From the NCBI RefSeq assembly GCF_013415305.1, contig NZ_JACBXU010000001.1, positions 1,922,001 to 1,986,000 on the forward strand: a stretch of 64,000 bases of DNA. Reading direction: 5' to 3'. Origin of the DNA: Pantoea sp. WMus005 (GTDB taxonomy: Bacteria; Pseudomonadota; Gammaproteobacteria; Enterobacterales; Enterobacteriaceae). Positions 26,377-36,473 of this stretch are shown piece after piece. Within the stretch, counting starts at the first letter, position 1. The number at the start of each line of letters is the position of its first letter. The notes under the pieces are model-generated. The model worked only from the letters and a program-made list of their open reading frames with translations, was not told where the DNA came from and did not search any database. A program made the translations under genes and the position numbers.

Positions 26377-28044
26377 ATGTGTTCAATTTTTGGTGTGCTG
26401 GATCTGAAAACCGATCCTGTTGAGCTGCGCAAAAAAGCGCTGGAATGTTCACGCTTAATGCGTCATCGCGGCCCGGACTGGTCAGGCGTCTTCGCGGATG
26501 AACATGCTATTCTGGCGCATGAACGCCTCTCAATTGTTGACGTTAACAATGGCGCCCAGCCACTGTACAACGCCGATCACACCCACGTACTGGCGGTTAA
26601 CGGCGAGATTTACAACCATCAGGCACTGCGCGCTGAACTCAGCGATCGCTACGAATTCCAGACCGGCTCTGACTGTGAAGTCATTCTGGCGCTCTATCAG
26701 GAGAAAGGTGTCGATTTCCTCGACGAGCTGGAAGGCATGTTCGCCTTTATCCTCTATGACACCGTTAAAAAAACCTGGCTGATTGGTCGCGACCACATTG
26801 GCATCATCCCGCTCTATATGGGTAATGATGAGCATGGCAACCTGTTTGTTGCTTCAGAAATGAAAGCGCTGGTGCCAGCCTGCCGTTCCATCAAAGAGTT
26901 CCCGCCGGGAAGTTACCTCTCCAGCACCGATGGCGAAATTCATCGTTACTGGCAGCGTGACTGGATGGAATACAAAAATGTTGAGCACAACACCACCGAC
27001 GCTGCTGGCCTGAAACATGCCCTGGAAGAGTCCGTGAAAAGCCACCTGATGTCAGATGTCCCTTACGGCGTGCTGCTGTCAGGCGGTCTGGACTCTTCCA
27101 TTATTTCCGCCGTGACCAAGCGTTTCGCGGCGAAGCGGGTTGAAGATCAGGATAAAAGTGATGCCTGGTGGCCTCAGCTGCACTCCTTCGCGGTAGGACT
27201 GGAAGGTTCACCCGATTTAAAAGCGGCGAAAACCGTGGCGGAACATCTGGGCACCGTGCACCACGAAATTCATTTCACCGTGCAGGAAGGACTGGATGCG
27301 ATTCGCGATGTGATTTATCACATTGAAACCTATGACGTCACCACTATTCGCGCCTCAACGCCGATGTACTTAATGTCGCGTAAAATCAAAGCGATGGGCA
27401 TTAAGATGGTGCTGTCGGGCGAAGGCGCAGATGAAGTGTTCGGTGGCTATCTTTACTTCCATAAAGCGCCAAATGCCAAAGAGTTCCACGAAGAAAACGT
27501 GCGTAAACTTCAGGCGTTGCACATGTTCGACTGCGCCCGTGCCAATAAAGCGATGTCCGCCTGGGGCGTTGAAGCCCGTGTCCCCTTTCTGGATAAAAAA
27601 TTCCTGGATGTGGCGATGCGTATCAACCCGGCCGACAAAATGTGTGGCAGCAACGGTAAAATGGAGAAACACATTCTGCGTGAATGTTTCTCCTCTTACC
27701 TGCCGGAGAGCGTGGCGTGGCGCCAGAAAGAGCAGTTCTCTGATGGTGTAGGTTACAGCTGGATCGACTCATTGAAAGAAGTCGCTGCGAAGCAAATCAG
27801 CGATCAGCAGCTGGCAACCGCCCACTTCCGCTTCCCGTTCAACACGCCGGGTTCGAAAGAAGCCTATCTCTATCGTGAGATTTTCGAGGAGCTGTTCCCG
27901 TTAGCGAGCGCGGCAGAGTGTGTGCCTGGCGGTCCATCAGTCGCCTGTTCTTCTGCCAAAGCGATTGAGTGGGATGAAGCGTTTAAAAACATGGACGATC
28001 CTTCCGGACGTGCCGTAGGTGTTCATCAGTCAGCCTATAAATAA
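26377..28044 (+). CDS. asnB: Asparagine synthetase B (glutamine-hydrolysing)
   Basis: Makes asparagine from aspartate, ATP and glutamine. It has 555 residues (E. coli 554). The N-terminal nucleophile Cys2 is present (MCSIFGV), and the glutaminase domain occupies residues about 1-200. The synthetase domain has the pyrophosphate loop LLSGGLDSS and GEGADEVFGGY. It is monocistronic, starts with a clear GGAG ribosome binding site and ends at a terminator before the tRNA operon. Confidence 0.98.
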   Translation: MCSIFGVLDLKTDPVELRKKALECSRLMRHRGPDWSGVFADEHAILAHERLSIVDVNNGAQPLYNADHTHVLAVNGEIYNHQALRAELSDRYEFQTGSDCEVILALYQEKGVDFLDELEGMFAFILYDTVKKTWLIGRDHIGIIPLYMGNDEHGNLFVASEMKALVPACRSIKEFPPGSYLSSTDGEIHRYWQRDWMEYKNVEHNTTDAAGLKHALEESVKSHLMSDVPYGVLLSGGLDSSIISAVTKRFAAKRVEDQDKSDAWWPQLHSFAVGLEGSPDLKAAKTVAEHLGTVHHEIHFTVQEGLDAIRDVIYHIETYDVTTIRASTPMYLMSRKIKAMGIKMVLSGEGADEVFGGYLYFHKAPNAKEFHEENVRKLQALHMFDCARANKAMSAWGVEARVPFLDKKFLDVAMRINPADKMCGSNGKMEKHILRECFSSYLPESVAWRQKEQFSDGVGYSWIDSLKEVAAKQISDQQLATAHFRFPFNTPGSKEAYLYREIFEELFPLASAAECVPGGPSVACSSAKAIEWDEAFKNMDDPSGRAVGVHQSAYK

Positions 28045-28063
28045 GCAGACAGAGAGCAGCCAG

Positions 28064-28091
28064 AATGGGTCGCTGCGGCCCATTTTTTTTA
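28064..28091 (+). terminator. Terminator of asnB
   Basis: AATGGGTC/GGCCCATT (one G-T pair) with a five-base loop, then eight T. Confidence 0.85.
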
Positions 28092-28192
28092 CGATTAGCG
28101 TTGTATTCACTGAAAAATTGCCGAATAAACCGCCAGGCTGGTTATAAGCCAGTCAAACAGCAATTATCTGGCAAAAAACGGTAAAAAACTTG

Positions 28193-28221
28193 TTGACGCT
28201 GTCTGGTCAACTCCGCATAAT
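28193..28221 (+). promoter_or_regulatory. Promoter of the tRNA operon
   Basis: TTGACG (28193-28198) and CATAAT (28216-28221) are separated by 17 bp and followed by a GC-rich discriminator (GCGCCCCGC), the hallmark of stringently controlled stable-RNA promoters. The first tRNA starts 41 bp downstream of the -10. Confidence 0.85.
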
Positions 28222-28261
28222 GCGCCCCGCAACGCCGATGAAGGTAACGCGAAAAAAAGAT

Positions 28262-28338
28262 GGCTACGTAGCTCAGCTGGTTAGAGCACAGCACTCATAA
28301 TGCTGGGGTCACAGGTTCGATTCCCGTCGTAGCCACCA
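28262..28338 (+). tRNA. metT: tRNA-Met (CAU), elongator
   Basis: A 77-nt cloverleaf with encoded CCA. The anticodon CAT lies in CACTCATAATGC, and the acceptor stem is GGCTACG/CGTAGCC. Very similar to E. coli metT. First gene of a seven-tRNA operon. Confidence 0.97.
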
Positions 28339-28347
28339 TCTTTTTTT

Positions 28348-28432
28348 GCGGGAGTGGCGAAATTGGTAGACGCACCAGATTTAGGTTCTGGCGCCGCAAG
28401 GTGTGCGAGTTCAAGTCTCGCCTCCCGCACCA
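28348..28432 (+). tRNA. leuW: tRNA-Leu (UAG)
   Basis: An 85-nt class II tRNA with a long variable arm and encoded CCA. The anticodon TAG lies in CAGATTTAGGTTCTG. Very similar to E. coli leuW. Confidence 0.97.
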
Positions 28433-28454
28433 TTTCATTATTCGGCAGCGTGGA

Positions 28455-28529
28455 TGGGATATCGCCAAGCGGTAAGGCACCGGTTTTTGATACCGGCATT
28501 CCCTGGTTCGAATCCAGGTATCCCAGCCA
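28455..28529 (+). tRNA. glnU: tRNA-Gln (UUG), copy 1
   Basis: 75 nt with encoded CCA. Anticodon TTG in GGTTTTTGATACC. Identical to the copy at 28564. Confidence 0.97.
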
Positions 28530-28563
28530 ATTTCGATGATTCTTGATGCTGAGAACGGACGAA

Positions 28564-28638
28564 TGGGATATCGCCAAGCGGTAAGGCACCGGTTTTTGAT
28601 ACCGGCATTCCCTGGTTCGAATCCAGGTATCCCAGCCA
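28564..28638 (+). tRNA. glnW: tRNA-Gln (UUG), copy 2
   Basis: 75 nt, identical to the preceding tRNA-Gln (UUG). The spacers around the two copies differ, so only the tRNA itself is repeated. Confidence 0.97.
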
Positions 28639-28660
28639 TCATTGAAATGCAGTAAAATTT

Positions 28661-28737
28661 GGCTACGTAGCTCAGCTGGTTAGAGCACAGCACTCATAAT
28701 GCTGGGGTCACAGGTTCGATTCCCGTCGTAGCCACCA
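28661..28737 (+). tRNA. metU: tRNA-Met (CAU), elongator, second copy
   Basis: 77 nt, identical to the tRNA-Met at 28262. Anticodon CAT and encoded CCA. Confidence 0.97.
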
Positions 28738-28743
28738 TATAAT

Positions 28744-28818
28744 TGGGGTGTCGCCAAGCGGTAAGGCACTGGTTTCTGATACCAGCATTCCGGGGTTCGA
28801 ATCCCTGCACCCCAGCCA
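28744..28818 (+). tRNA. glnV: tRNA-Gln (CUG), copy 1
   Basis: 75 nt with encoded CCA. Anticodon CTG in GGTTTCTGATACC. It differs from the UUG isoacceptor at the anticodon, the acceptor stem and the T stem. Confidence 0.97.
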
Positions 28819-28847
28819 TACAAAGACAATTTGAAAAACACCATTAT

Positions 28848-28922
28848 TGGGGTGTCGCCAAGCGGTAAGGCACTGGTTTCTGATACCAGCATTCCGGGGT
28901 TCGAATCCCTGCACCCCAGCCA
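28848..28922 (+). tRNA. glnX: tRNA-Gln (CUG), copy 2
   Basis: 75 nt, identical to the copy at 28744. Last gene of the operon. Confidence 0.97.
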
Positions 28923-28936
28923 AATTGCACAACCAG

Positions 28937-28965
28937 GCCCGCTTTTGCGGGCTTTGTTGTTTTTG
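28937..28965 (+). terminator. Terminator of the tRNA operon
   Basis: GCCCGC/GCGGGC with a TTTT loop, followed by TTTGTTGTTTTT. Confidence 0.85.
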
Positions 28966-29034
28966 TACCTTTCCAAACGCTGATCTCTTCCTGATTTCTG
29001 GCCCGCCCTGCGGCGAGCCTCGATGCGCAATCGG

Positions 29035-30207
29035 CTATAAACCCAGTGCGTAACGCAATACCTGCCGCTTCAGCACACCGGAATGTTCGGCAGCAATCAG
29101 CCCGAGATTACGCGCAAACCGCAGCGGTGCCAGCTGATTGCTGAAGGCGAAGTAAAAGAGATCCATGCCGCCCTGCATCAGCATATTGTCTTTACGACGC
29201 TGCCGGTGATAGCGCTGCAGGATGCGCTCCGACGCCCAGTCCTCCGCCGCACCGCGTGCGTTGACCAGCACATCAATCAATGCATCAATATCGCGATAGC
29301 CCAGATTCACGCCCTGCCCGGCCAGCGGGTTTATGGTATGCGCGGCGTCTCCGACCAGCGCCAGTCCCGGCAGGACATAGCGTGAAGCATGGCGGCGCAC
29401 CAGCGGAAAGCCACCTGCCGCATGGGCTTTAAAACGTCCCAACCGCGCCGGGAAGTGGCTGGCAATCTCTTTTTCCAGCTGGGCCATCGGCATCGCCTGC
29501 AGCTGACGGATTCTTGCTGGCGCGTCATACCAGACCAGCGAGGCCCGATTGCCATAGAGCGGCAGGAAGGCGCGCGGTCCCTGCGGTGTAAAGTGCTGCC
29601 ATGTGGCCTCCCCTGCCGGATGTTCGCAGGTCACGCTGATCAGCAGACAGGACTGCGCATAACTCCAGCCATGAATCCCGATGCCCGCCATCTGCCGCAC
29701 CTGAGAGTTCGCACCATCTGCACCAACCACCAGCCGGGTGTGTAAGGCCACGCCGTCATTAAGATCAACGCGCCAGCCGCCATTTTCTGACTGCAGGTTC
29801 TCCAGTGTGGCCGGGCAATAGCATGTCACGCCCAGCGACTGCATCTCCTCCCATAATGCCCGCTGAAGCACGCTGTTCTCGACCATAAAGCCCAGCTCGG
29901 GCAGGCCCAGCGAGGCCGCATCAAAACTCACCTGCGCCGTCTGCCACTCCCAGGTTTCCAGCCTGCGATAAGGCGCGCTGCGCATCGCGTCTACCCGTGG
30001 CCAGACGTTAAGTCTCTTCAGTAAAGCCACCGAAGAGGATCCAATCGCTGAAATTCGCAGATCGGGATCGCTATCAGCATCAAATGGAGCGGGTTCGGCA
30101 CGCTCAATCACCGCCACGCGAAAATGTTGTTGTGTCAGTCCACAGGCCAGCGCAGCACCAACCATGCCACCGCCGACAATCACGACATCAAACTGATTAT
30201 CCTGCAT
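29035..30207 (-). CDS. ubiF: 3-demethoxyubiquinol 3-hydroxylase UbiF
   Basis: A FAD monooxygenase that carries out a late ring hydroxylation in ubiquinone biosynthesis under aerobic conditions. It has 390 residues. The dinucleotide fold is GGGMVGAALACGL near the N-terminus. The second FAD motif is LVGDAAHTINPLAGQGVNLG (about residues 280-300). It is divergent from miaB with a 172-bp gap, the E. coli arrangement, and convergent with the tRNA operon. Confidence 0.97.
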   Translation of the reverse strand: MQDNQFDVVIVGGGMVGAALACGLTQQHFRVAVIERAEPAPFDADSDPDLRISAIGSSSVALLKRLNVWPRVDAMRSAPYRRLETWEWQTAQVSFDAASLGLPELGFMVENSVLQRALWEEMQSLGVTCYCPATLENLQSENGGWRVDLNDGVALHTRLVVGADGANSQVRQMAGIGIHGWSYAQSCLLISVTCEHPAGEATWQHFTPQGPRAFLPLYGNRASLVWYDAPARIRQLQAMPMAQLEKEIASHFPARLGRFKAHAAGGFPLVRRHASRYVLPGLALVGDAAHTINPLAGQGVNLGYRDIDALIDVLVNARGAAEDWASERILQRYHRQRRKDNMLMQGGMDLFYFAFSNQLAPLRFARNLGLIAAEHSGVLKRQVLRYALGL

Positions 30208-30379
30208 TGCTTATGTCCCTCTCTGATTCCCGCAAGCCTGCGCAACACGGGTCTGAATAGAGCAAAGTGTACCGGAAAACGCGATGGCTGGCAGAAAAGC
30301 CCTCAGGCTGGTCACCACAGCATCAAAGCATTACAATACGCCCCCCTCACTTCACTGCACTGAATCAATGGCTAGCGCG

Positions 30380-31804
30380 ATGACAAAAAAACTGCATATC
30401 AAAACCTGGGGATGTCAGATGAATGAGTATGATTCATCCAAGATGTCTGATCTGCTGAACAGTACGCACGGCTATACGCTGACCGAGGTCCCTGAAGAGG
30501 CGGATATTCTGCTGCTGAACACCTGTTCAATTCGTGAGAAAGCGCAGGAGAAAGTGTTCCATCTGCTGGGACGCTGGAGAAAACTTAAAGAGCGCAATCC
30601 GGATGTGATTATTGGCGTGGGTGGCTGTGTGGCGTCGCAGGAAGGGGATCATATCCGCCAGCGTGCACCCTGCGTCGATATCGTTTTTGGTCCGCAGACC
30701 CTGCATCGCCTGCCGGAGATGATCAACACGGTGCGCGGCACCAAAAGCCCGGTGGTCGACATCAGCTTCCCGGAAATCGAGAAATTTGACCGTCTGCCGG
30801 AACCGCGCGCAGAAGGCCCGACAGCTTTTGTTTCCATCATGGAAGGCTGCAACAAATATTGTACTTTCTGCGTGGTGCCTTACACCCGCGGCGAGGAAGT
30901 GAGCCGTCCCAGCGATGACATTCTGCTGGAGATCGCTCAACTGGCGGCGCAGGGTGTGCGTGAAGTTAACCTGCTGGGCCAGAACGTCAACGCCTACCGG
31001 GGTGCCACCTTTGATGGTGAAATCTGTACCTTCGCGGAGCTGCTGCGTCTGGTCGCTGCCATCGACGGCATCGACCGCATTCGTTTCACCACCAGCCACC
31101 CAATTGAGTTCACCGACGACATCATTGAGGTTTACCGCGATACCCCGGAACTGGTCAGTTTCCTGCACCTGCCGGTTCAGAGCGGCTCAGACCGTATTCT
31201 GACGCTGATGAAGCGTGCCCATACCGCCCTGGAATATAAGGCGATTATCCGCAAGCTGCGCGCAGCGCGCCCGGATATTGAGATCAGCTCCGACTTCATT
31301 ATCGGCTTCCCCGGTGAAACGCAGCAGGATTTCGAGCAGACCATGAAACTCATCGCCGAAATCAATTTCGACGTCAGTTTCAGCTTTATCTACTCTGCCC
31401 GTCCCGGCACGCCCGCCGCTGACCTGCCAGATGATGTCAGCGAAGAGGAGAAAAAGCAGCGTCTGTGGATCCTGCAGGACCGCATCAACCAGCAGGCGCA
31501 GGCGATCAGTCGCCGCATGGTGGGCACTGTGCAGCGTATTCTGGTGGAAGGCATCTCCCGCAAGAACGTGATGGAAGTCTCTGGCCGCACTGAAAATAAC
31601 CGCGTGGTTAATTTCGAAGGTACGCCTGAGATGATTGGCCGCTTTGTGGATGTGGAAATCGTTGATGTCTACACCAATTCGCTGCGCGGCATACTGGTGC
31701 GCACAGAAGATGAGATGGGTCTGCGTATGGCAGAAAGCCCGGCGTCAGTGATTGCCCGTACCCGTAAAGAAAACGAAATCGGCGTGAGTCTGTTCCAGCC
31801 GTGA
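30380..31804 (+). CDS. miaB: tRNA-2-methylthio-N6-dimethylallyladenosine synthase MiaB
   Basis: A radical SAM methylthiotransferase that modifies A37 of tRNAs reading U-initial codons. Starting at 30380 ([18 protein letters not shown]) gives 474 residues, the E. coli length. Frame extensions to 30284 or the ATG at 30368 add non-conserved residues. The auxiliary cluster cysteines are in [15 protein letters not shown] and GVGGCVAS. The radical SAM cluster is [10 protein letters not shown]-terminal TRAM domain is present. MiaB depends on flavodoxin, encoded at 15.8 kb. Confidence 0.97.
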   Translation: MTKKLHIKTWGCQMNEYDSSKMSDLLNSTHGYTLTEVPEEADILLLNTCSIREKAQEKVFHLLGRWRKLKERNPDVIIGVGGCVASQEGDHIRQRAPCVDIVFGPQTLHRLPEMINTVRGTKSPVVDISFPEIEKFDRLPEPRAEGPTAFVSIMEGCNKYCTFCVVPYTRGEEVSRPSDDILLEIAQLAAQGVREVNLLGQNVNAYRGATFDGEICTFAELLRLVAAIDGIDRIRFTTSHPIEFTDDIIEVYRDTPELVSFLHLPVQSGSDRILTLMKRAHTALEYKAIIRKLRAARPDIEISSDFIIGFPGETQQDFEQTMKLIAEINFDVSFSFIYSARPGTPAADLPDDVSEEEKKQRLWILQDRINQQAQAISRRMVGTVQRILVEGISRKNVMEVSGRTENNRVVNFEGTPEMIGRFVDVEIVDVYTNSLRGILVRTEDEMGLRMAESPASVIARTRKENEIGVSLFQP

Positions 31805-32013
31805 TGCCTGCTATACTGTGCGGCAGCGCGCATCGCGTTGCCGCCAATTTCACTTTGCACCACTTGGTTTCTGAAAGTGTCGCCCAAATATCTTTCCTTA
31901 AGCTTGCGCCCAGGCGTTACGGCATAAATAATTTTGTTATGGTGCATCCGGTTAAGCCCAACGGTGCGTCAGACACACCCCATAACTGGCCCTGAGTGAC
32001 CCAAAGGATTCGT

Positions 32014-33075
32014 TTGAATATCGAAACTCGTGAAATCGCCCTTGAACCGGCTGATAACCGTCGACTGATGAGCCTGTGTGGGCCTTTCGACGATAATGTG
32101 AAACAGCTTGAGCGTCGTCTGGGCATTGAGATCAATCGCCGCGACAACGTCTTTAAGCTGGTGGGACGTCCACTTTGCGTCAATGCCGCCGCAGATATTC
32201 TGAAAACCCTGTATGTCGACACCGCGCCGATGCGTGGTGAGATCCCGGATATCGAGCCTGACCAGATTCACCTGGCCATCAAAGAGAGCCGCGTACTGGA
32301 GCAAACCGCTGAAAGCGTGCCGGAGTACGGTAAAGCGGTCAATATCAAGACCAAGCGTGGTGTGATTAAGCCGCGCACACCAAACCAGGCCCAGTACATC
32401 GCAAATGTGCTTGACCACGACATCACCTTTGGCGTCGGCCCGGCCGGTACCGGTAAAACTTATCTGGCGGTCGCCGCAGCCGTTGATGCACTGGAGCGTC
32501 AGGAGATTCGACGCATCATGCTGACCCGCCCTGCAGTAGAAGCGGGTGAAAAACTCGGTTTCCTGCCAGGTGACCTGAGCCAGAAAGTCGACCCTTATCT
32601 GCGCCCGCTCTACGATGCCCTGTTCGAAATGCTTGGCTTCGAGCGGGTAGAAAAGCTGATGGAGCGCAATGTCATTGAGGTTGCCCCGCTGGCCTACATG
32701 CGCGGTCGTACCTTAAATGATGCGTTCATCATTCTTGATGAGAGCCAGAACACCACCATCGAGCAGATGAAGATGTTCCTGACGCGTATTGGCTTTAACT
32801 CAAAAGCGGTTATTACAGGCGACGTTACCCAGATTGACCTGCCGCGTCACGTCAAGTCGGGCCTGCGCCATGCCATTGAGGTGCTGGCGGACGTTGAAGA
32901 GATCAGCTTTAACTTCTTCCATAGCGAAGATGTCGTGCGCCATCCCGTCGTTGCCCGCATTGTTACCGCCTATGAAGCCTGGGAAGCGGCCGATCAGACC
33001 CGTCGTGACCAGCAGGCCGAAGAGCGTAAACGCGAAGCGCTGGCTGCACAGAGCGCCACGCAGGAGAACAAATGA
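32014..33075 (+). CDS. ybeZ: PhoH-like ATPase YbeZ
   Basis: A PhoH-family ATPase that works with the endoribonuclease YbeY in RNA handling. The Walker A motif is [11 protein letters not shown] and the DEAD-like Walker B is [10 protein letters not shown] choose the TTG at 32014 (AAAGGA five bases upstream) giving 353 residues and [19 protein letters not shown] at 31996 would add six residues and lacks a clear ribosome binding site. It is the first gene of the coupled ybeZ-ybeY-ybeX-lnt run and overlaps ybeY by 4 bp. Confidence 0.93.
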   Translation: MNIETREIALEPADNRRLMSLCGPFDDNVKQLERRLGIEINRRDNVFKLVGRPLCVNAAADILKTLYVDTAPMRGEIPDIEPDQIHLAIKESRVLEQTAESVPEYGKAVNIKTKRGVIKPRTPNQAQYIANVLDHDITFGVGPAGTGKTYLAVAAAVDALERQEIRRIMLTRPAVEAGEKLGFLPGDLSQKVDPYLRPLYDALFEMLGFERVEKLMERNVIEVAPLAYMRGRTLNDAFIILDESQNTTIEQMKMFLTRIGFNSKAVITGDVTQIDLPRHVKSGLRHAIEVLADVEEISFNFFHSEDVVRHPVVARIVTAYEAWEAADQTRRDQQAEERKREALAAQSATQENK

Positions 33076-33545
33076 GCGAGGTTATTCTCGACCTGCAGGT
33101 CGCCTGTGAGAATGCGGCTGACCTGCCGGATGAAAGCCAGTTTCATCGCTGGCTGTCAGCCGCTGTCATTCCTTTCCAGCCCGATAGCGAAGTAACCGTG
33201 CGTCTGGTTGATGAAGCGGAGAGTCATGATCTTAATCTGACTTATCGTGGCAAAGACAAACCAACCAACGTTCTCTCCTTCCCGTTTGAAGCGCCGCCGG
33301 GTATTGAGCTGCCGCTGCTGGGCGATCTGATCATTTGCCGCCAGGTGGTTGAGCAGGAAGCCGCTGAACAGGGTAAAAGCGTTGAAGCCCACTGGGCGCA
33401 TATGGTGGTACATGGCACGCTGCATCTGCTGGGTTACGACCATATTGAAGATGACGAAGCTGACGAGATGGAAGGACTGGAGACCGAGATAATGCTTGCT
33501 CTTGGGTATCCTGATCCGTACATTTCGGAGAAAGAAGACGCCTGA
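33072..33545 (+). CDS. ybeY: Endoribonuclease YbeY (16S rRNA maturation)
   Basis: A zinc metalloprotein needed for 16S rRNA 3'-end processing and ribosome quality control. It has 157 residues. The zinc site is [11 protein letters not shown], and the family motif NVLSFPFE is present. Its ATG overlaps the ybeZ stop (ATGA). The next gene ybeX starts 82 bp after it. Confidence 0.97.
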   Translation: MSEVILDLQVACENAADLPDESQFHRWLSAAVIPFQPDSEVTVRLVDEAESHDLNLTYRGKDKPTNVLSFPFEAPPGIELPLLGDLIICRQVVEQEAAEQGKSVEAHWAHMVVHGTLHLLGYDHIEDDEADEMEGLETEIMLALGYPDPYISEKEDA

Positions 33546-33627
33546 ATCCTCCATTCTGGCTATCCGGCTGTCAGCACAGTTTGCTGACAGCACCTATTCC
33601 TCACCAGAGAGATCTTTAAAAACCGCC

Positions 33628-34509
33628 ATGAGCGACGACCATTCTCAAAACAGCGATGCACCCAGTAGTAAAAAGGGATTTTTCTCCCTGTTGATCAACC
33701 AACTCTTCCACGGCGAACCGAAAAGCCGTGATGAGCTACTGGAGCTGATCCGCGACTCGAATAACAAAGAGCTGATTGACCAGGACACCCGCGACATGCT
33801 CGAAGGGGTTCTGGATATTGCGGAGCAGCGCGTGCGTGACATCATGATCCCGCGCTCGCAAATGATCACCCTGAAACGTAATCAGAGCCTCGAAGAGTGT
33901 CTGGATGTCATCATTGAGTCCGCTCATTCCCGCTTCCCGGTGATCAGCGAAGATAAAGATCATGTGGAAGGGATTCTGATGGCGAAAGATCTGTTGCCGT
34001 TTATGAGCAGCGAATCTGAGCCTTTCAGCATTGAGAAAGTACTGCGTCCTGCGGTGGTTGTGCCTGAAAGTAAGCGTGTAGATCGGATGCTGAAAGAGTT
34101 CCGCTCCCAGCGCTACCATATGGCGATCGTTATTGATGAGTTTGGTGGTGTCTCCGGTCTGGTGACCATTGAAGACATTCTGGAACTAATCGTCGGTGAG
34201 ATTGAAGATGAGTATGACGATGAAGAAGATCGTGATATCCGTCAGCTCAACCGTCACACCTTTACGGTGCGCGCACTGACCGCCATTGAAGATTTCAATG
34301 AGGTGTTTGGCACGCAGTTCAGCGATGATGAAGTCGACACCATTGGTGGTCTGGTGATGCAGGGCTTCGGCCATCTGCCTGCTCGCGGTGAAAGCATCGA
34401 CATTGAGGGTTACCAGTTCAAGGTGGCGATGGCTGACAGCCGCCGCATCATTCAGGTTCACGTGACTATTCCGGAAAATTCGCCACAACCTCAACTGGAA
34501 GACGAATAA
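33628..34509 (+). CDS. ybeX: CBS-domain protein YbeX (CorC family)
   Basis: 293 residues when started at [17 protein letters not shown] (E. coli 292). A longer frame from 33496 would run through ybeY. A pair of CBS domains (about residues 70-190, ending [21 protein letters not shown]) is followed by the transporter-associated CorC/HlyC domain. It has been linked to Mg/Co efflux (CorC) and, in E. coli, to ribosome metabolism together with its ybeZ-ybeY neighbours. The exact activity is unsettled. Confidence 0.94.
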   Translation: MSDDHSQNSDAPSSKKGFFSLLINQLFHGEPKSRDELLELIRDSNNKELIDQDTRDMLEGVLDIAEQRVRDIMIPRSQMITLKRNQSLEECLDVIIESAHSRFPVISEDKDHVEGILMAKDLLPFMSSESEPFSIEKVLRPAVVVPESKRVDRMLKEFRSQRYHMAIVIDEFGGVSGLVTIEDILELIVGEIEDEYDDEEDRDIRQLNRHTFTVRALTAIEDFNEVFGTQFSDDEVDTIGGLVMQGFGHLPARGESIDIEGYQFKVAMADSRRIIQVHVTIPENSPQPQLEDE

Positions 34510-34513
34510 GTCT

Positions 34514-36037
34514 ATGGCTTTAGCCTCACTCTACCCGCGCCAGCGGGTTCGCCTGCTGCTGGCTTTAATAACGGGTGCAGTTGGCACCCTCGCCTTCTCT
34601 CCTTACGATTTCTGGCCCGCCGCGCTGCTTTCGCTGTGCGGCTTACAGCTTCTGACTTTGAACCGCTCCAGCCCACAGGCCACCGCGATCGGCTTTGTCT
34701 GGGGATTGGGTCTGTTCGGCAGCGGCATCAACTGGGTTTACGTCAGTGTCGCCACCTTTGGCGGCATGCCTGGCCCGGTCAATGTCTTTATCGTGGCGTT
34801 GCTGGCGGCGTATCTGGCGATCTACCCGGCGCTGTTTGCCGGCGTACTGAATCGCCTGTGGCCGCGCACAACGCTGTGGCGACTGGCGCTGGCCGCACCG
34901 GCATTATGGCAAATGACCGAGTTCCTGCGCGGCTGGGTGCTGACCGGCTTTCCGTGGCTGCAGTTTGGTTACAGCCAGATTGATGGCCCGTTAAAAGGGC
35001 TGGCTCCGCTGGCGGGCGTCGAGACGCTGACCTTCCTGCTGATGGTGGTGGCTGGAATGCTGGCTTATGCCCTGCAGCAGCGCAATGTCAGAAGTCTGGT
35101 CGCAGCACTGCTGCTGCTAGCCCTGCCGTGGCCGTTGCGCTACATCCAGTGGGTTCAGCCGATGCCCGGACGTGCGGTTGAAGTGGCGCTGGTGCAGGGA
35201 AACATCCCGCAGTCCATGAAGTGGGACCCGCAGCAGTTGCTCACGACCCTGCGCATTTATAACGGTCTGAGTCAGCCGCTGATAGGCAAAGCGCCGATCA
35301 TTATCTGGCCTGAATCGGCCATTACCGATCTTGAGAGTAATCAGCAGCCGTTCCTGCGTTCGCTGGATGATGAACTGCGTGAGCGCGGCAGTTCGCTGGT
35401 CACCGGCATCGTGGACTCCCGGCTGGAACAGAACCGTTATCACGATTACAACACCGTGATCGTGCTGGGTGGTAAGGCGCCTTACAACTACTTCAGCGGT
35501 AATCGCTACCAGAAGAACCATCTGGTGCCGTTTGGCGAGTTTGTACCGCTGGCCGATCTGCTGCGTCCTCTGGCCCCGTTCTTTGATCTGCCGATGTCGG
35601 CATTCAGTCGTGGAAACTATCTTCAGCCGCAACTGAACGTAGCGGGCTACAACCTGACCAGCGCCATCTGTTATGAGATCGTGCTGGGTGAACAGGTGCG
35701 GGCCAATTTCCATCCCGACACCAACTTCCTGCTGACTGTTTCGAACGATGCCTGGTTTGGTCACTCAATCGGTCCCTGGCAGCACTTCCAGATGGCGAGG
35801 ATGCGTGCGCTGGAACTGGGTCGTCCGCTGTTGCGTAGTACCAATAATGGCGTGACGGCGGTGGTCAATGCCAGCGGTGATGTGGAAGCCATGCTACCGC
35901 AGTTTACCCGCGGTGTGCTGACCAGCAAGGTCACACCAACGCAAGGGGAAACGCCGTATGCGCGGGCAGGCATCTGGCCTGTGTGGTCACTGACGCTGCT
36001 GGCCGCGTTGATAGCCCTGTTGCGTCGACGTCGATAA
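34514..36037 (+). CDS. lnt: Apolipoprotein N-acyltransferase
   Basis: Adds the third acyl chain to the N-terminal Cys of lipoproteins, which allows their export to the outer membrane by Lol. It has 507 residues with about seven N-terminal membrane segments and a periplasmic nitrilase-like domain. The triad is visible as Glu in WPESAI, Lys in [11 protein letters not shown] and Cys in TSAICYEIV. It is the last gene of the ybeZ-Y-X-lnt run, 4 bp after ybeX, and ends at a strong terminator. Likely clients encoded nearby are LptE and RlpA. Confidence 0.97.
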   Translation: MALASLYPRQRVRLLLALITGAVGTLAFSPYDFWPAALLSLCGLQLLTLNRSSPQATAIGFVWGLGLFGSGINWVYVSVATFGGMPGPVNVFIVALLAAYLAIYPALFAGVLNRLWPRTTLWRLALAAPALWQMTEFLRGWVLTGFPWLQFGYSQIDGPLKGLAPLAGVETLTFLLMVVAGMLAYALQQRNVRSLVAALLLLALPWPLRYIQWVQPMPGRAVEVALVQGNIPQSMKWDPQQLLTTLRIYNGLSQPLIGKAPIIIWPESAITDLESNQQPFLRSLDDELRERGSSLVTGIVDSRLEQNRYHDYNTVIVLGGKAPYNYFSGNRYQKNHLVPFGEFVPLADLLRPLAPFFDLPMSAFSRGNYLQPQLNVAGYNLTSAICYEIVLGEQVRANFHPDTNFLLTVSNDAWFGHSIGPWQHFQMARMRALELGRPLLRSTNNGVTAVVNASGDVEAMLPQFTRGVLTSKVTPTQGETPYARAGIWPVWSLTLLAALIALLRRRR

Positions 36038-36050
36038 TCTCTTAAATAGC

Positions 36051-36080
36051 AAAGGCGAAGCCCAGGCTTCGCCTTTTTTC
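36051..36080 (+). terminator. Terminator of ybeZ-Y-X-lnt
   Basis: AAAGGCGAAGCC (36051-36062) and GGCTTCGCCTTT (36065-36076), a 12-bp stem with a very tight centre, running into a T-rich tail. Confidence 0.88.
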
Positions 36081-36154
36081 TTTGCTTGCTCCCCAGCCTG
36101 TATCACTTCCACTGACCGCAGACTCTGCTGCCTTTCTCACCCTGCACCGCTTTC

Positions 36155-36170
36155 TGGCACGATGATTGCA
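36155..36170 (+). promoter_or_regulatory. Sigma-54 (RpoN) promoter for gltIJKL
   Basis: TGGCACGATGATTGCA matches the -24/-12 consensus TGGCAC-N5-TTGCA exactly. Transcription would begin near 36182. A nitrogen-controlled promoter fits a glutamate/aspartate transporter. Confidence 0.75.
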
Positions 36171-36473
36171 AAATATTTCACTGTTTTTCGCTAACAGCCT
36201 GATTACAGGCGCTGCCGCGAGGCGGGCTGCACCAAAACAGTCCTATCTCCTGCACCGTTAACGCGCAGTGTGGAAAAATTGCCTTTTTTTGGTGCGGATC
36301 ACCTCGCAAAAAAGAAACTTTTTTGTTTCATTGCGTTAACAATCCGCTATGTTAGTGACTCTTCTGCGCCCGTTTACTCCGCAGAATGAGCAGAAATGCA
36401 GCAGAAAACAGACACAACATCATAATCAGCGCAGGTTATATCCTGTGCCTTTTTCATACGAAGGAGTTGGAAC

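Larger units (their letters stand above)
36038..36473. promoter_or_regulatory. lnt-gltI intergenic region and gltI leader
   Basis: After the lnt terminator there are about 390 bp without a gene. They contain a consensus sigma-54 promoter (36155-36170), three GCACC/GGTGC half-sites (about 36228, 36251 and 36290) and a stem-loop with CGCAA/TTGCG and GAAAC/GTTTC arms (36305-36335). If the sigma-54 promoter is used, the gltI leader would be about 290 nt. Confidence 0.55.

Noticed and set aside
28262-28922. Regularly spaced repeats that could suggest a CRISPR array
   Set aside because: The repeat units are full tRNA genes with anticodons and encoded CCA, with spacers of irregular length.
28281-29030. 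Several 60-130-codon leftward frames containing repeated Gly-Ile-Pro-Gly-Phe-type peptides
   Set aside because: They are antisense readings of the tRNA genes. The repeated peptides come from the repeated tRNA sequences.
30284-30379. N-terminal extension of MiaB
   Set aside because: The extra 32 residues are absent from the E. coli protein, and the ATG at 30380 restores exactly 474 residues.
31801-31995. 64-codon frame after miaB
   Set aside because: It starts at the miaB stop without a ribosome binding site and has no recognisable protein features. The stretch is more likely the ybeZ promoter region.
31805-32013. Sigma-32 promoter for ybeZ-Y-X-lnt, expected from E. coli
   Set aside because: CCCCATAA near 31977 resembles a -10 element but no CTTGAA-like -35 stands at the right distance.
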